Shown: positions 1-10,428 of the stretch, piece by piece
Layout of the letters: every line of letters starts with the position of its first letter
Numbering within the stretch: position 1 is the stretch's first letter
Assembly (NCBI GenBank): GCA_021397845.1
Contig: CM038052.1
Location: 43,546,949-43,610,948, forward strand
DNA length: 64,000 bases
Reading direction: 5' to 3'
DNA from: Areca catechu
Lineage: Eukaryota > Streptophyta > Magnoliopsida > Arecales > Arecaceae
Translations under genes and position numbers: made by a program
Notes under the pieces: generated by a model
What the model was told of the DNA's origin: nothing
What the model saw: only the letters and a program-made list of their open reading frames with translations
Database searches by the model: none

Positions 1-17
1 CAGCCATAAAAAAGGGA

Positions 18-228
18 TCTTCTCATTGCTAAGTCTTCTCTTATATTCTATGAAGGTTCCCGACAGGCCAGGAAATCCTTCAAAAATCTAAGTTACAAGG
101 AAAAGAAGGATGTGTGAGAGGTAAGAGAAAAAACTTTTCATTGATCAAAAGTCTCTTACACTGTGAAGACCCCCGATAAGCCGAGGAGTCTTTCAAAGGT
201 TCAGTTACAAAATGAAAAGAAAGAGGCT
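18..228. repeat. Tandem duplication, about 114 bp, two diverged copies
   Basis: The block with TCATTG, GACAGGCC and AGTTACAAGGAAAAG (from about 20 to 105) recurs about 114 bp later with TCATTG, GATAAGCC and AGTTACAAAATGAAAAG. A related single block lies at 24680-24770 in Gypsy-B, between its post-integrase minisatellite and its antisense gene. Confidence 0.55.
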
Positions 229-1414
229 TGAAACACCCTCGCCGCTCTTCTCCCATCCAATGGGCAGGTCCTCTCCAACTTTGGACTCTCGCCCGGGCCT
301 GGCACGCCCTCAACACCGGGGTTACCCTGTTCCAGAGTGCACCTCCCCCAGGCACCAAAGGCACAGGCAGGACTTGCCAGAGGCATTCCAGTCCCTTTTG
401 CCCAAGAAGGCGGGCACCCATCTTCCTTGGATCCCCCATAACAAGGGTCTAGTGCCGCATCAGCCGCCCCATCCTTGGAGGTCACCGATCTCTTGATTCC
501 AGGGGAAACTTCAATGGCTTCTTGTTAGGTCACTTCCATCAGCGCCATGGCAACCGTGGCCTTCTTCATAGCGACTATGACTACATCCACTTTCAGGGGA
601 GGCTCTCCCCCTTCTCCTCTTTCCTCCTGGGGGTGGCATTGAGCTCGGTGGGTTCCTGCTCCAAGACCAGACATCCTTGCCAGGATGTCTGCCGATCCCT
701 CCTGAAGGGTAGTTATCTGTCCCGTAATGCCGGTCGGTGCTTCCTGAAGGATCATTATCTAGCCCATAAGCTCTAGGGACCGGGCGGTGGCCTAGGGTTG
801 GAAATGGGCCGGCCCAAAAGCCCATTGTTTGGAACTAGGATAGGCTAGCTCAATAAACTTCTGGCCGGCCTGAAATTTGTTCAGGCTGCGAACGAAACTT
901 TAAAAATATTGGACTAGTCTTAGAGCTGTAAAATAGAGTCCATTTAATTTTTGGGCCAAAGGGATGCCCGGATTCGATCCAAAAATTTTAAAATATAGTC
1001 TTTGGGCCGGCCCATTTCCAGCCTTACCTGGGCCCAAAATTTGTCCCGCCCCATGTCCGGGCGATGGCTCCGCCTCATTGACACTTGGCGAGAAAGAAGC
1101 AGGAGAAGGAAGGAGACTCTGCAAAAACTTGGCCCATTGCACCCAAAGGTCCTTTAAAAGGGTGAGGAGATAGGTCCCTTGCAATAAAGTCCGCCGCCCA
1201 CTGTAGCCTCGTGCCCATCGAAGGCATGCGACTCTTCAACTCCTTGACCAACCAGGAGACTTCGACACTTTGGATCAAGGGAAGTCGCCTCAATCCAAGT
1301 GAAACATTCATGATCTCCTTATCGGAGGATCGAGCACAGCATCATTTCATTAGCACGAAAGCACGATCTTCGAGATACGGGCGCTCGAGGAATTGATGGC
1401 TCAGGGGGCATAAC
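229..1414 (-). other. Position of the Gypsy-A antisense gene; no recognisable protein left
   Basis: By comparison with Gypsy-B and Gypsy-C, the stretch between the duplicated block and the LTR should hold the minus-strand antisense gene. Short open frames exist on the minus strand (for example 525-755 and 1075-1311), but I recognise none of the conserved PF04195-like or coiled-coil segments seen in the other two elements. A MITE interrupts the stretch. Treat as non-coding debris. Confidence 0.3.
793..1026. mobile_element. hAT-like MITE, 234 bp
   Basis: The two ends are near-perfect inverted repeats of about 25 bp. The left end reads TAGGGTTGGAAATGGGCCGG; the reverse complement of the right end reads TAAGGCTGGAAATGGGCCGG. 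A TAGGGNTGGNAATGGGCC-type terminus is typical of plant hAT MITEs. The 8-bp flanks (CGGTGGCC, CCTGGGCC) match only partly, as an old 8-bp duplication would. There is no coding capacity. It sits inside the Gypsy-A interior, so it is the younger insertion. Confidence 0.65.
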
Positions 1415-3402
1415 CCTTCACGTCAGCATGGTCATTACTCCCTTCGTCCCGAGTGATGCTTCATCCTTCGGGCCTAGGAGTGGGGGTATCTAATATGGCA
1501 CATCCACTGACGTGGGCCTCTACTGGTGGCCACACTGATAAAGATTCCACCACCCGAGCGTGGTGGCCAAACCGAAGAGCCAAGACGAGCCCCCTACCGA
1601 CATTAGCTCCTAGCCGGGGTCATGCTCATGGGATGAGCCCCCTATTTGAGGCCAGCTCCCGGCCGGGGTTGCGCTCATGTTGCCAAGGTGAGCCCTCCTG
1701 TCGAGGTCAGCTCCCAACCAGGGTCGTGCTCATTGGGCAAGCCTTCCATTTGAGGTCTGCTCCTGACTAGGGTGTGCTCATACTGCCAAGGCGAGCTCTT
1801 CTGCCGAGATCAGCTCCTAGCTAGGGTCGTGCTCATAAGGCGAAACCTCTGTCTAAGGATAGCTCCCAGCCGGGGTCATGCTCATGCTACCAAGACGATC
1901 CCTCTTGCCAAGGTCAGCTCCCAGCCAGGGTCATGCTCATAAGGCGAGCCCTCCATCTGAGGACAGCTCCTGATCGAGGTCGTGCTTATGCTACCAAGGC
2001 TAGCCCTCCTACCGAGGTCAACTCCTAGCCAGGGTCGTGCTTATAAGGCGAGCCCTCCGTCTGAGATCGGCTCCTGGCCGAGGTCATGGTCATGCTGCCA
2101 AGGTGAGCCCTCCTACCTAGGTCAGCTCCCACCCGGGATCATGCTTATGAGGCAAGCCCTTCATCTGAGGCCAGCTCCCAACCGGGGTCATGCTCATACT
2201 CCCAAGGCGAGCCCTCCTGCCAAGGTCAGCTCCCGACCGGGATCGTGCTCATGCTACCGAGGTGAGCCCTCTTGCTGAGGTCAGCTCCCAGCTGGGGTCG
2301 TGCTCATGAGGCAAGCCCTCTGTCTGAGGCCAGCTCTCGATCGGGGTCGTGCTCATGTTGCCAAGGCGAGCCCTCCTGCCGAGGTCAGCTCCCAGCCGGG
2401 GTCATGTTCATATGGCAAGCCCTCCGTTTGAGGCCAGCTTCTAGCCAGAGTCATGCTAATGCTACCAAGGAGGCTACTGCTGGCGGTAAGAGAAGGGCCA
2501 ATGAGAACTCAAACCATGATGAGAAGGTTGCTGGTTGCCCACAACCTTCGAAGGGTGGCACATGTCCTAACATAAATTCAAGCTCTGCAACACACCATTC
2601 GCATGCCCTGAACGACGTGTAGCCTGCTAGGTTTTGGGCCGTATAATGTGCCGCCATGTCGACGACTGTGCAACTAGGAACTTCAAGTCCCGCGACACGA
2701 CACCTGAACCTCCCATGAGAGGAGTGCTCCATTAAGGCCCGAAGGCCTTGTGACACTTGAATAGTCCCTCTAGGAACGGAAACGCCTCACTGTGGCAGGG
2801 GCTCAGCCACATGGTGCCCACCCCTTCCACAGGGAACCGTACCACCAAAGGGACAAGACCTAGACCATGCCAGCGTACACCCCCAATGGGAGGGTTTCCC
2901 CCTAAGGACCGATTGGACATGGGGGAGGCGGCAGGCGACAATAAGCCTCTCCCAGAGAGGGCACACGGAAAGGAACATCTAGACAAAGCTCCAAACCTAC
3001 TATGGGCCACCCCACATATAAGGTCATGCAGGAGGTAAGAGAAAAAAAAGAAGAAAAAACAAATAGGCAAAAAAGGGAGCGAGCAAGGGACCTCCAGCAG
3101 ATCCTTCCAAGTTCTCCGCTTCCATCTCTGTTTGCTCTTTTCCATTTCAATTCTACCTTTCACCCTCTACGCGGAGAGCCTCCCAAGCTCTCCACCACAG
3201 ATATTTTGTTCTCCTTGATCGTCCCATCTAACTTGATCATCGGAGTGTCCCCGTAGGAACCCCCAACTCGGGTCTCCTCTTTTATGTAGGGCGACCATAC
3301 CAAGGAGCCAGCCAGGAAAGGGAGGGACAAGCACCCTACGGAAACCCGACGCACCCACAACATGCATTGGAGCTACATGCCACGGCAATTTTGGCGGCAA
3401 CA
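1415..3402 (+). repeat. Gypsy-A 3' LTR (left edge approximate)
   Basis: The right edge is firm: the GGCAACA terminus shared by the Gypsy LTRs here. The left edge is placed after a purine run (CAGGGGGCATAA, from about 1402) that resembles the polypurine tract next to the Gypsy-C LTR. The next bases (CACGTCAGCATGG) match the start of the other LTRs only loosely, so the edge could be off by tens of bases. U3 carries a long 104-bp minisatellite. A weak TATA candidate, ACATATAAGG, lies at 3014-3023, followed by a pyrimidine-rich leader. Confidence 0.5.
1650..2470. repeat. Minisatellite in Gypsy-A U3: 104-bp dimeric units, about 8 copies
   Basis: The anchor AGGTCAGCTCC recurs near 1704, 1807, 1911, 2015, 2119, 2223, 2278 and 2382. 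Spacing is 103-104 bp, except one 55-bp step that marks gain or loss of a half unit. Each unit is two related halves of about 52 bp, one ending in ATAAGGCGAGCCCTCC and the other in TGCTACCAAGGCGAGCCC, each containing a GGGTCRTGCTCAT-like core. Confidence 0.85.
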
Positions 3403-5613
3403 AGATGCAACATGTTTTCCATATTTCTATCTATTAATAGCAATGGCTAGTAATATGGATCCTCCTTAACAAAGAAAATAAATGTAACAGATAAAAATTT
3501 TATGGTTTTTCATTGATGTCAATATGGAATTGAAGCTTCGATTTTTTTTTTGACGAATCCATATGAGTGAATGAGCATGCTGCACTTGTTATATTTGAAG
3601 ATTAGCACACTCTTTTTTGCTTGATACTTACATTATCTTTGACACTGTTAAACTACTGTCATTTTTGTTTCATACATTTTTATTTTTGGTTGCTTATGAT
3701 TCTGATATTTTATTTGGTTTGCTAACATTGATACTCCTTTTAAAATAAATGCATGCTATGAATTTGTATAAGATCTTATAGGCTTCAAAGTAAAAGAAGA
3801 TATTTCTTCAAAAAGAAGTTTGGGATTTGTAAAGAGCAAGTGATGATAAAGGGCAGTAATAAGTTGTACCGTAACACTGAAGAATCTTGAAATAAGTTGT
3901 TTTGCCTCAGAAGCCTGACAGGAAGTTATATATCTCAAATCTAGGTAATGCTTCTATCTAAACAGTGCTGCGGTAGGAAATTTCAGTAAAATGGTGCAAC
4001 ATGTGTGACATGTGCAACTGCCATGCAATAGTGTCTTGTTATTGTCTAGACATTGACATAGAGGCTGAAGCTAAGTAAATGTGACAGGAAAAGGGCATAA
4101 AGATAATTAGAATTTGTCTCGGCACAATCAAACAGCTTCTTATATCATGATAGGAGATTTAATTTTAATAGTTTGATTAAGGATAAGGCAAAGTTACCTC
4201 ATTTCATACCCTGGTGATTAGACTTATTTTGAGGAAAATCTTTGTAATACAATGTTTTACCATAACAATTGATGAGTCTGTCAGGCATCTTTGACTATGA
4301 GATTATTAATACGAACCCTTAACCAAATTGAGAGAATTTGTATGAGATGCTGAACATCCTTATTAATGTGTTTGTAATTTTGTTTGACTACATATGAATG
4401 TACTAGAAGAAATAAATGTAGAAAAGTAGACTTGCATATGTATGAGGTTTTTAATTATAAGGCAGGTATAGATATTGACCTATTTGACCCATACCCAATC
4501 CATTGCCATCCCTTGGTCAATGCTTCTAATAGACTCTGATCATTCCTGTACCATCTAACTTATGTCAGGTTAGCGCATCATCATCTAGTAAAAAAGTTAC
4601 CTAGGCATTCAAAGGCTTTTTTATCCTCCCGGTGGTAGTCTAGGTGCCCAGGCAACCAACTACATGCAACAACAACATATCAAGACATACATAGGCCCAC
4701 AACCATATCATAGGTCCCACAATAGTAGGAAGTGAATTGCCAGATCCAAATACTTTCATCAGCATAAAGTAAGAATTTTAGCCGATAAATCAACCATCAT
4801 GAAAAAGTAAGCAAAGGGAAAGAAATCAGCAGAAAAAAACATGTAAACAAGTAAATACAAGTTTAAATATTTCTTTTAAAAGCACATCCAAGAACTTAAA
4901 TTCTAGAAGAGAAATATGGCTTTGCACCGGCAAGATGTTCCCCTCGGTTCAACTTGCAATCAAGCTTTGAATCGGCAAAACTTGTTAAAAGAAGAAATGA
5001 TATAGATTGGCTGACTTTTTACTGACTTGAGGTCATATATCTTCACCCCTCCCGTTCTTAAAGAAAAAGTTATGTAAATTACCGGTTTCTTTATTACTGA
5101 TGAGTGATGCAGTTGGTTATGAGACTTTTTTCACAACCAGCTGGCAGGAATTCGAGTTTTGGTTTAGATATATTTTGATGAGAAAGTCCGGGATAAAATA
5201 AAAAAAAAAAAACAGTCCAAAAATAAAATCAAGAAAAGAGAAAAAATAAAAAATAAAAAAATAGTCCAAAAATAAAATCAAGAAAAGAAAAAAATTAATA
5301 AAATAATTCTGAAGCTTCTGTTGGACTTGGCTGATGCCACGCCCGGGATCTAACTCCTTTTCCTTTTTGATTTACCAAAAAAAAAAAAAATTACTGGTTT
5401 CTTTTTTTATTCCTAAATTTTCAGTCTCTCAGCTTTATGTCCATACTGAATTTATTATACAGACTGTTTAAATGTTTCCATCATTTTTCAAGCATCTTTT
5501 GTTTAGAAGCCTATTTAGTACTTCGAGCTCTAGATTTATTGTTGAATTCTTCACTATTTTTCGCTAGCTAGACCGTGTTTCAAACCGAAGGATCCTGTTG
5601 TCTCTCCTTTCAG
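3403..5613. other. Intergenic DNA, no gene seen
   Basis: AT-rich sequence without a convincing reading frame. A tandem duplication at about 5205-5305 repeats the words AGTCCAAAAATAAAATCAAG and AAAAGA, with A-rich runs between. Short poly-A or poly-T tracts lie near 3541, 5195 and 5378. Confidence 0.6.
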
Positions 5614-5863
5614 ATACACCAACATCCCGTTGAGAATAGTGAACCGTATGTAAGATGCATAATTCATGGCTTTTCGGTAGGGTCCCAGTAATCATGAATG
5701 GTACGAGATAAATGAAATTGATGTAATGGAAGGATTTTGCTCCAGATTTGGATGGCTAACTCGCAATGAACCAAGAGATGTTCCCGAGTTTCTTGCTCCG
5801 GTGCCTCAAGTGTTTTGTGTACTTGATCACTCCCATGATTATTCGTTACAAAGGGAAAGATGA
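5614..5863 (+). pseudogene. Coding-like remnant of unknown identity
   Basis: After a good splice-acceptor-like sequence (TCTCTCCTTTCAG, ending at 5613), an open frame runs to TAA at 5689, reading in part HPVENSEPYVRCIIHGFS. A second frame, open from 5681 to TGA at 5861, reads in part GFCSRFGWLTRNEPRDVPEF. Both have the balanced composition of real protein and meet at a point that one frameshift would join. I do not recognise the family. It could be a host exon remnant or a transposon fragment; no neighbouring exon was found. Confidence 0.25.
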
Positions 5864-6108
5864 TCTAGAGCGTGCTTCTAGCTACTTCTCTTTTGTGTGC
5901 ATATGATATCTAGCCCAATTAATTCTTTGGAGTCAATATCTAATCCAATAAATAAAACTGAAAAAAGAGAATAAATTTGAAAGAGAATATCAGAGAATTT
6001 GTAAACACGGGATAGAGAGAGTGAGATTTTTTTGCATTTGACCTTACCCACATATGTAAAATTGAAAGAAGAAACAATTTGTAAACACAACATAAAAGAG
6101 TGAGTGCA

Positions 6109-7427
6109 CCGTGCAATCAAGAAGAGGGCATTGATTTTGATGAAACATATGCTTCTGTAGCAAGACTAGAAATCATTAGATTACTTCTTGTATTTGCTTG
6201 CTATATAAATTTTAAACTCTTTCAAATGGATGTCAAGAGTACTTTTCTAAATGGATTTATTTCTGAACAAGTTTTTGTCGAACAGCCACCAGGTTTTGAA
6301 AATCATGCTTTTTCAAATCATGTGTTTAAATTGAACAAAACTTTATATGGTTTGAAATAAACACCTAGGGCCTGGTATGATAGACTAAGAAAGTTTTTAC
6401 TTGAAAATAATTTCAAAAGAGAAAATGTTGACAAAACTCTTTTTATTAAGAATAAAAAGAATGATATGTTAGTTATACAAATTTATGTTGATGATATTAT
6501 ATTTGGTGCAACTAATGAAAATCTCTGTGGAAAATTTGCTGAGTTGATGCAGGGTGAATTTGAACTGAGCCTTATGGGTGAACTCAATTACTTCCTTGGT
6601 TTACAAGTCAAACAAATGAATGAAGGAATCTTTATTAGCCAAGCAAAGTACATCAAAGAGATAATCAAGAAGTTTGGCATGAAAACAAGCAAAGATGTTA
6701 ACACACCCATGAGTCCTACCTATAGCTTAGACAAAGATGAAAATGGATTCAATGTTGACCAAAAGCTATATAGAGGTATGATCGGATCCCTATTATATCT
6801 TACTGACAGTAGACCGGATATCTTGTATAGTGCATGTGTATGTACTAGATTTCAACGTAATCCTAAAGAAACACATATGCTTGCTGTTAAAAGAATCATC
6901 AAATATCTGAAAGGTACAAGCAATTTAGGTCTTTGGTATTCTAAAGAATCATCTTTGAATTTAATTGATTTTTCTGATGCTGACTATGCTGGTTGCAAAA
7001 TTGATAGAAAGAGCACTAGTGGCACATGCCAATTTCTGGGGTTGAATTTAATTTCATGGCACTGTAAGAAGCAAACTCCATAGCATTGTCCACTACTGAG
7101 GCAGAGTACATTGCTGCTGGTAGTTGTTGTGCTCAAGTGTTATGGATTAAACAACAGCTAGAAGACTTTGGTGTTACATAATCTAAAATCCTAATCAAAT
7201 GTGATAACACAAGTGCTATAAATTTGACTAAAAATCCTGTTCAGCACTCAAGAACTAAGCATATTGAAGTTAGGCACCATTTCATAAGAGATCATGTAAT
7301 GAATAATGATATTATACTTGAATTCGTGCCAACTGAAAACCAACTTGCTGATATTTTTACTAAACTTTAAAATTTTGATAGATTTGCAATGATTAGATAT
7401 GAACAAGGATTATGTGACCCACTCTAG
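6109..7427 (+). pseudogene. Copia-A pol remnant: reverse transcriptase and RNase H
   Basis: This is the C-terminal part of a Copia polyprotein (RVT_2 plus Ty1-type RNase H). Recognisable blocks in order: NQEEGIDFDETYASVARLE, QMDVKSTFLNGF, the polymerase active site IYVDDIIFGAT (about 6480), LYRGMIGSLLYLT, then RNase H blocks SDADYAG, TEAEYIAA, CDNTSA and a final ADIFTK. Lesions: a TAA at 6358 where relatives have Gln; a one-base frameshift near 7078 after SWHCKKQ; a TAA in place of a codon near 7180; and a TAA right after DIFTKL. It cannot make a working polyprotein. Confidence 0.9.
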
Positions 7428-7540
7428 AAACATCCCTATAAACTTAAGGAATAATTATCTAGGTGACCTCCTTATCTCAATTTTTCTTGTTAAAAGACCT
7501 TGATTGAAGCCAAAAATCACTTTTGTGCTCCCTCTACTTG

Positions 7541-7593
7541 AGCCGACTCAAGCAGATGACCTATTGGTCGAGCCGGCTCGGATGTCAAGCCGT
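7541..7593. repeat. GAGCCGACTC motif cluster between pol and ORF3 of Copia-A
   Basis: GAGCCGACTC (7541) and GAGCCGGCTC (7570) are near-palindromic 10-mers. The same word is repeated many times in the element's 3' LTR (10835-11280). Copia-B carries a different word (GTCGACCTC) at the same two places. Confidence 0.6.
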
Positions 7594-7725
7594 CTCTTTT
7601 TAGTTCGAGCCATAGGGTTTTTCTTTCCCGTTTCTATTCTTGACTCTACACTCTTTCCCTCCGAGGAACCTTTCCAAAAACTCCACTCTTCCAAAAATTC
7701 CTTCGGATTTCAGTGTGTTTGTGGG

Positions 7726-9646
7726 ATGGCTCCAAAAAGGGCAATGGGGAAGAAATCTCGACGGGTAACTGAGGAAGCTCCACAAGAAAGAAGATCAAAA
7801 TTCTGTGAAGACAGTTCTTCTCAAATTCCTCGTCAATCGAATGAAGAACCGAGCCCTGTCTCTCCAAGCCAACAAATATCTCTGGGTATGAGGCCTATAA
7901 CTACTAGTAGAAGAATTTTATTTGAATACCTTAAATAAATAGGGTTTATAGTTGGAGATTTTATTAAAAATCAGGGTTGGAGAAATATGTGTTCTTTGGA
8001 CATTAAGACTAACCCAAATCTGGTTAGAACTTTCTATGAGAACATGAGATTTGGAGAAAATTTTATTGAGTCTTTGGTCAAAGGAAGAAGAATTATTATA
8101 TCTGAAGAGATACTTGGAAATACCCTGGAAATGCCATCTGAAGGTACAAAATTTTTGGTCCTAAAGGACAGGACAAGAGCTTTACAGACTGTACTGGAAC
8201 AAACTAATGTTGATGAAGTTGGAATTATGAAAGCTAGCTCATTATCCATTAAAATGAGGTTACTTCACAGCTTCATTAGTAGGATTTTTCTATCCAGGAC
8301 AGGTCATTTTGACTGGGTAAGTGAGCGAGACCTATGCTTCATGGAACTATTGATACTTGAGACAAAATCAATCTTCCAGCTATTATGATAAGTTAGATGA
8401 AAGAGGCAATAAGAAAGGTGAAGGCATGTTTGCCTTATGGGATGGTTCTTACCCTTTTCTTCCAAGCTGCAAACATTGATTTATCAGGAGAAGACAGTAA
8501 AACCCTCCTTCACACTAACACTTATACAGCTAAGACCTTATAGAGGATGGGTTACTTGCTATCTGAGGGAACTTAGAAGAAGAAAACTAAAGCACCAGTC
8601 ACAGAAGAAGAACAAGAACAAGCTGAGATAGAAACTGGTGAAGGCACCACAATTCCATTACCTGAGCCTCAACCACTGCAGGGTTTACCAACTCAGATAG
8701 CCTTTGATGCTCCTTTTCTAGATGTTTCAATGCCTAACATGCCTCCTAGTACACCTATTCACACTCAGACTACCACTAATATTCCTGCTCCTACTTCTGT
8801 TGCTACTGCACCTGTTGTGGATACTTCAATATTGCAAGATTTCATTGCACAGCAAATGGATAACTTGACTGAATCTATCAATTCTTCAATGACTATAATG
8901 TTTGGTGAATTTTGCTAGTCTGTTAATGAAAGACTTGATCAATTTGGAGGGCAGATTGATAATCTGTGTAGCAGAATTGATACCCTTGAAGCCTCCAAGA
9001 ATACAACATATGCAACAGAGACAAACCTGCAACCCATTCTTCAATTGATTTCTTCAAGTTCTGAAACTATTAAGAATTTTGTTAATCAAATACTTGAAGC
9101 ATATAAAGTTGAAATGGACAATTTAAGAATCAGAATGGGCTCAGTAGAAGAAGGCAAGAGGATGGAAGAGGACTACACAAGAGGAATTGGAATTATAAGA
9201 ACTGAGTTCGGGAGACTGAGAGGATCAGCTGAAGCCTTTGCAAATGTCCAAGCCTCTGAAATTCTTTCAATGCAAAAGGAAATTGCAGAAATAAGAGTTT
9301 CAATGGAAAGATTGGCTACTTCCAAGAATACAAAGAAAACTGAAACTGAATTGAAGACCATTAACAATTTTTTGTGGAAGCTAATGACTAAAGTTGAAGA
9401 CCTTCAACCTGCTCAGAGTGTACCCCTCCAACACCACTGGATCCTACTAGACCTAGGCCTCAATCATCTTCTTTTGCTGGTCAGTCTGTTCAACCCAGAC
9501 AATCAGCTCCTCATTTTAGGTCACAGGGATCCCATACTATTCCATCATCTCATATCTTAGATGTTGACCCAATTGCCTCTCTACCTTCGGGCATCCAAAT
9601 TCCGGGTCAACCTCCAAACCCTAGAGTAAACATAGACAGTGACTAG
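7726..9646 (+). pseudogene. Copia-A ORF3, broken (post-pol ORF with a plant-transposon-type domain)
   Basis: ORF3 follows pol, the place of the extra or 'env-like' ORF in SIRE-type Copia elements. It starts MAPKRAMGKKSRR, rich in basic residues. The middle (about 7987-8560) aligns by eye with Copia-B ORF3: PNLVRTFYENM versus PDLIREFYGSM, then a shared LPxIM..QM.EA block, PYGM.LT.LF, and a TY..K(S/T)L.RMG block. This looks like the 'putative plant transposon protein' domain (PF20167-like; family assignment is my inference). The C-terminal half is Ser/Thr/Pro-rich, then Gln/Glu/Lys-rich with coiled-coil character (about 9045-9400). Lesions include TAA at 7936, a frameshift near 8385, further stops near 8575 and 8917, and a frameshift before the end at 9646. 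No signal peptide or membrane helix is visible. Confidence 0.7.
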
Positions 9647-9974
9647 ATGTACTCTCTTTCAAATAACATGAAAGTTTGTATTTTGCATTGAACATCTTTG
9701 AAATGAAATGAAAGTTTGAATTCTATCTATCAATTACTCTTGTGCTTATGTCTTTGATACAGCTATGATACATTTTAATTAGAATATCAAGATGAATGTG
9801 AGAAAGTAAAATTATCTCAAACAAATCTTCAAACTTTCTCATTCTATCTTAAAATCTGAGCTTCTTTTTAACTTCACCATTTTAATTGATTGATAAAAAG
9901 GAGGAGAAATTTATGAAGATATTGCATGAAAAGGATAAGATGTGTTCATGTTTGTATTTTTGCTCTAACCTGTT

Positions 9975-10170
9975 CACTAATGCTCTGATACATTACATGA
10001 AACACAATATACTTTCTTATAAGCTCTGATACACAATGTCTCAAATAGCTCTGATATACAATGTCTCAGATATTTTTGCTCTGACACATTATAAGCTCTG
10101 ATATACAATATTTTAAGATATTTTGAGCTCTGATATACAATGCTTTAAACGGTTTAAGCTTTGATATTTA
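9975..10170. repeat. Dispersed GCTCTGATA repeats near the Copia-A 3' end
   Basis: GCTCTGATAYA-type words recur about every 25-45 bp near 9979, 10022, 10046, 10077 (GCTCTGACAC), 10093 and 10128, with a decayed copy near 10159. Several are followed by ACAATGTCTC or ACAATRT. The core matches the 3' end of plant initiator tRNA-Met (GCTCTGATACCA), the primer that this Copia lineage uses. Confidence 0.6.
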
Positions 10171-10414
10171 AAGGCGTTGTACTTGAAGTTCTCTTAGAAA
10201 CTTTTGAGCCTTGAACTTACATGAAAGATGTGTTAAAACCTGGAGTATCTAATTGAGGGGGAGATTACCTCTCTATGCCCTAATTCTCCTTCCATGGTTT
10301 GACACCATTTAAAGTCAATCCTTTTTACTTGTTCATACATTCTTGCAAATACAGTTATACAAGTAATTATAGAGTTTTATCTTACCTTTTCATGCCCAGT
10401 GTTTTGTCATCATC

Positions 10415-10428
10415 AAAAAGGGGGAGAT
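10415..10428 (+). promoter_or_regulatory. Polypurine tract of Copia-A
   Basis: AAAAAGGGGGAGAT lies directly before the LTR start TGTTGATCCC. Copia-B has the mirror-image tract (ATCTCCCCCTTTTT at 28271) next to its 3' LTR. The tract primes plus-strand DNA synthesis. Confidence 0.85.

Larger units (their letters stand above)
1..3402 (+). mobile_element. Gypsy-A: 3' portion of a Tat-like Gypsy element, cut by the window start
   Basis: Only the end of this plus-strand element is present: a degraded internal region (to about 1414) and one LTR ending at 3402. The LTR end reads TTGGCGGCAACA, the same terminus as both LTRs of Gypsy-B (18121 and 38147) and, on the other strand, Gypsy-C (GGCAACA). The interior begins with a duplicated block resembling the stretch at 24650-24770 of Gypsy-B, which lies at the 3' end of that element's antisense gene. 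Gag-pol must lie left of the window. The five bases after the LTR (AGATG) are the candidate TSD but the partner is out of view. Confidence 0.65.
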
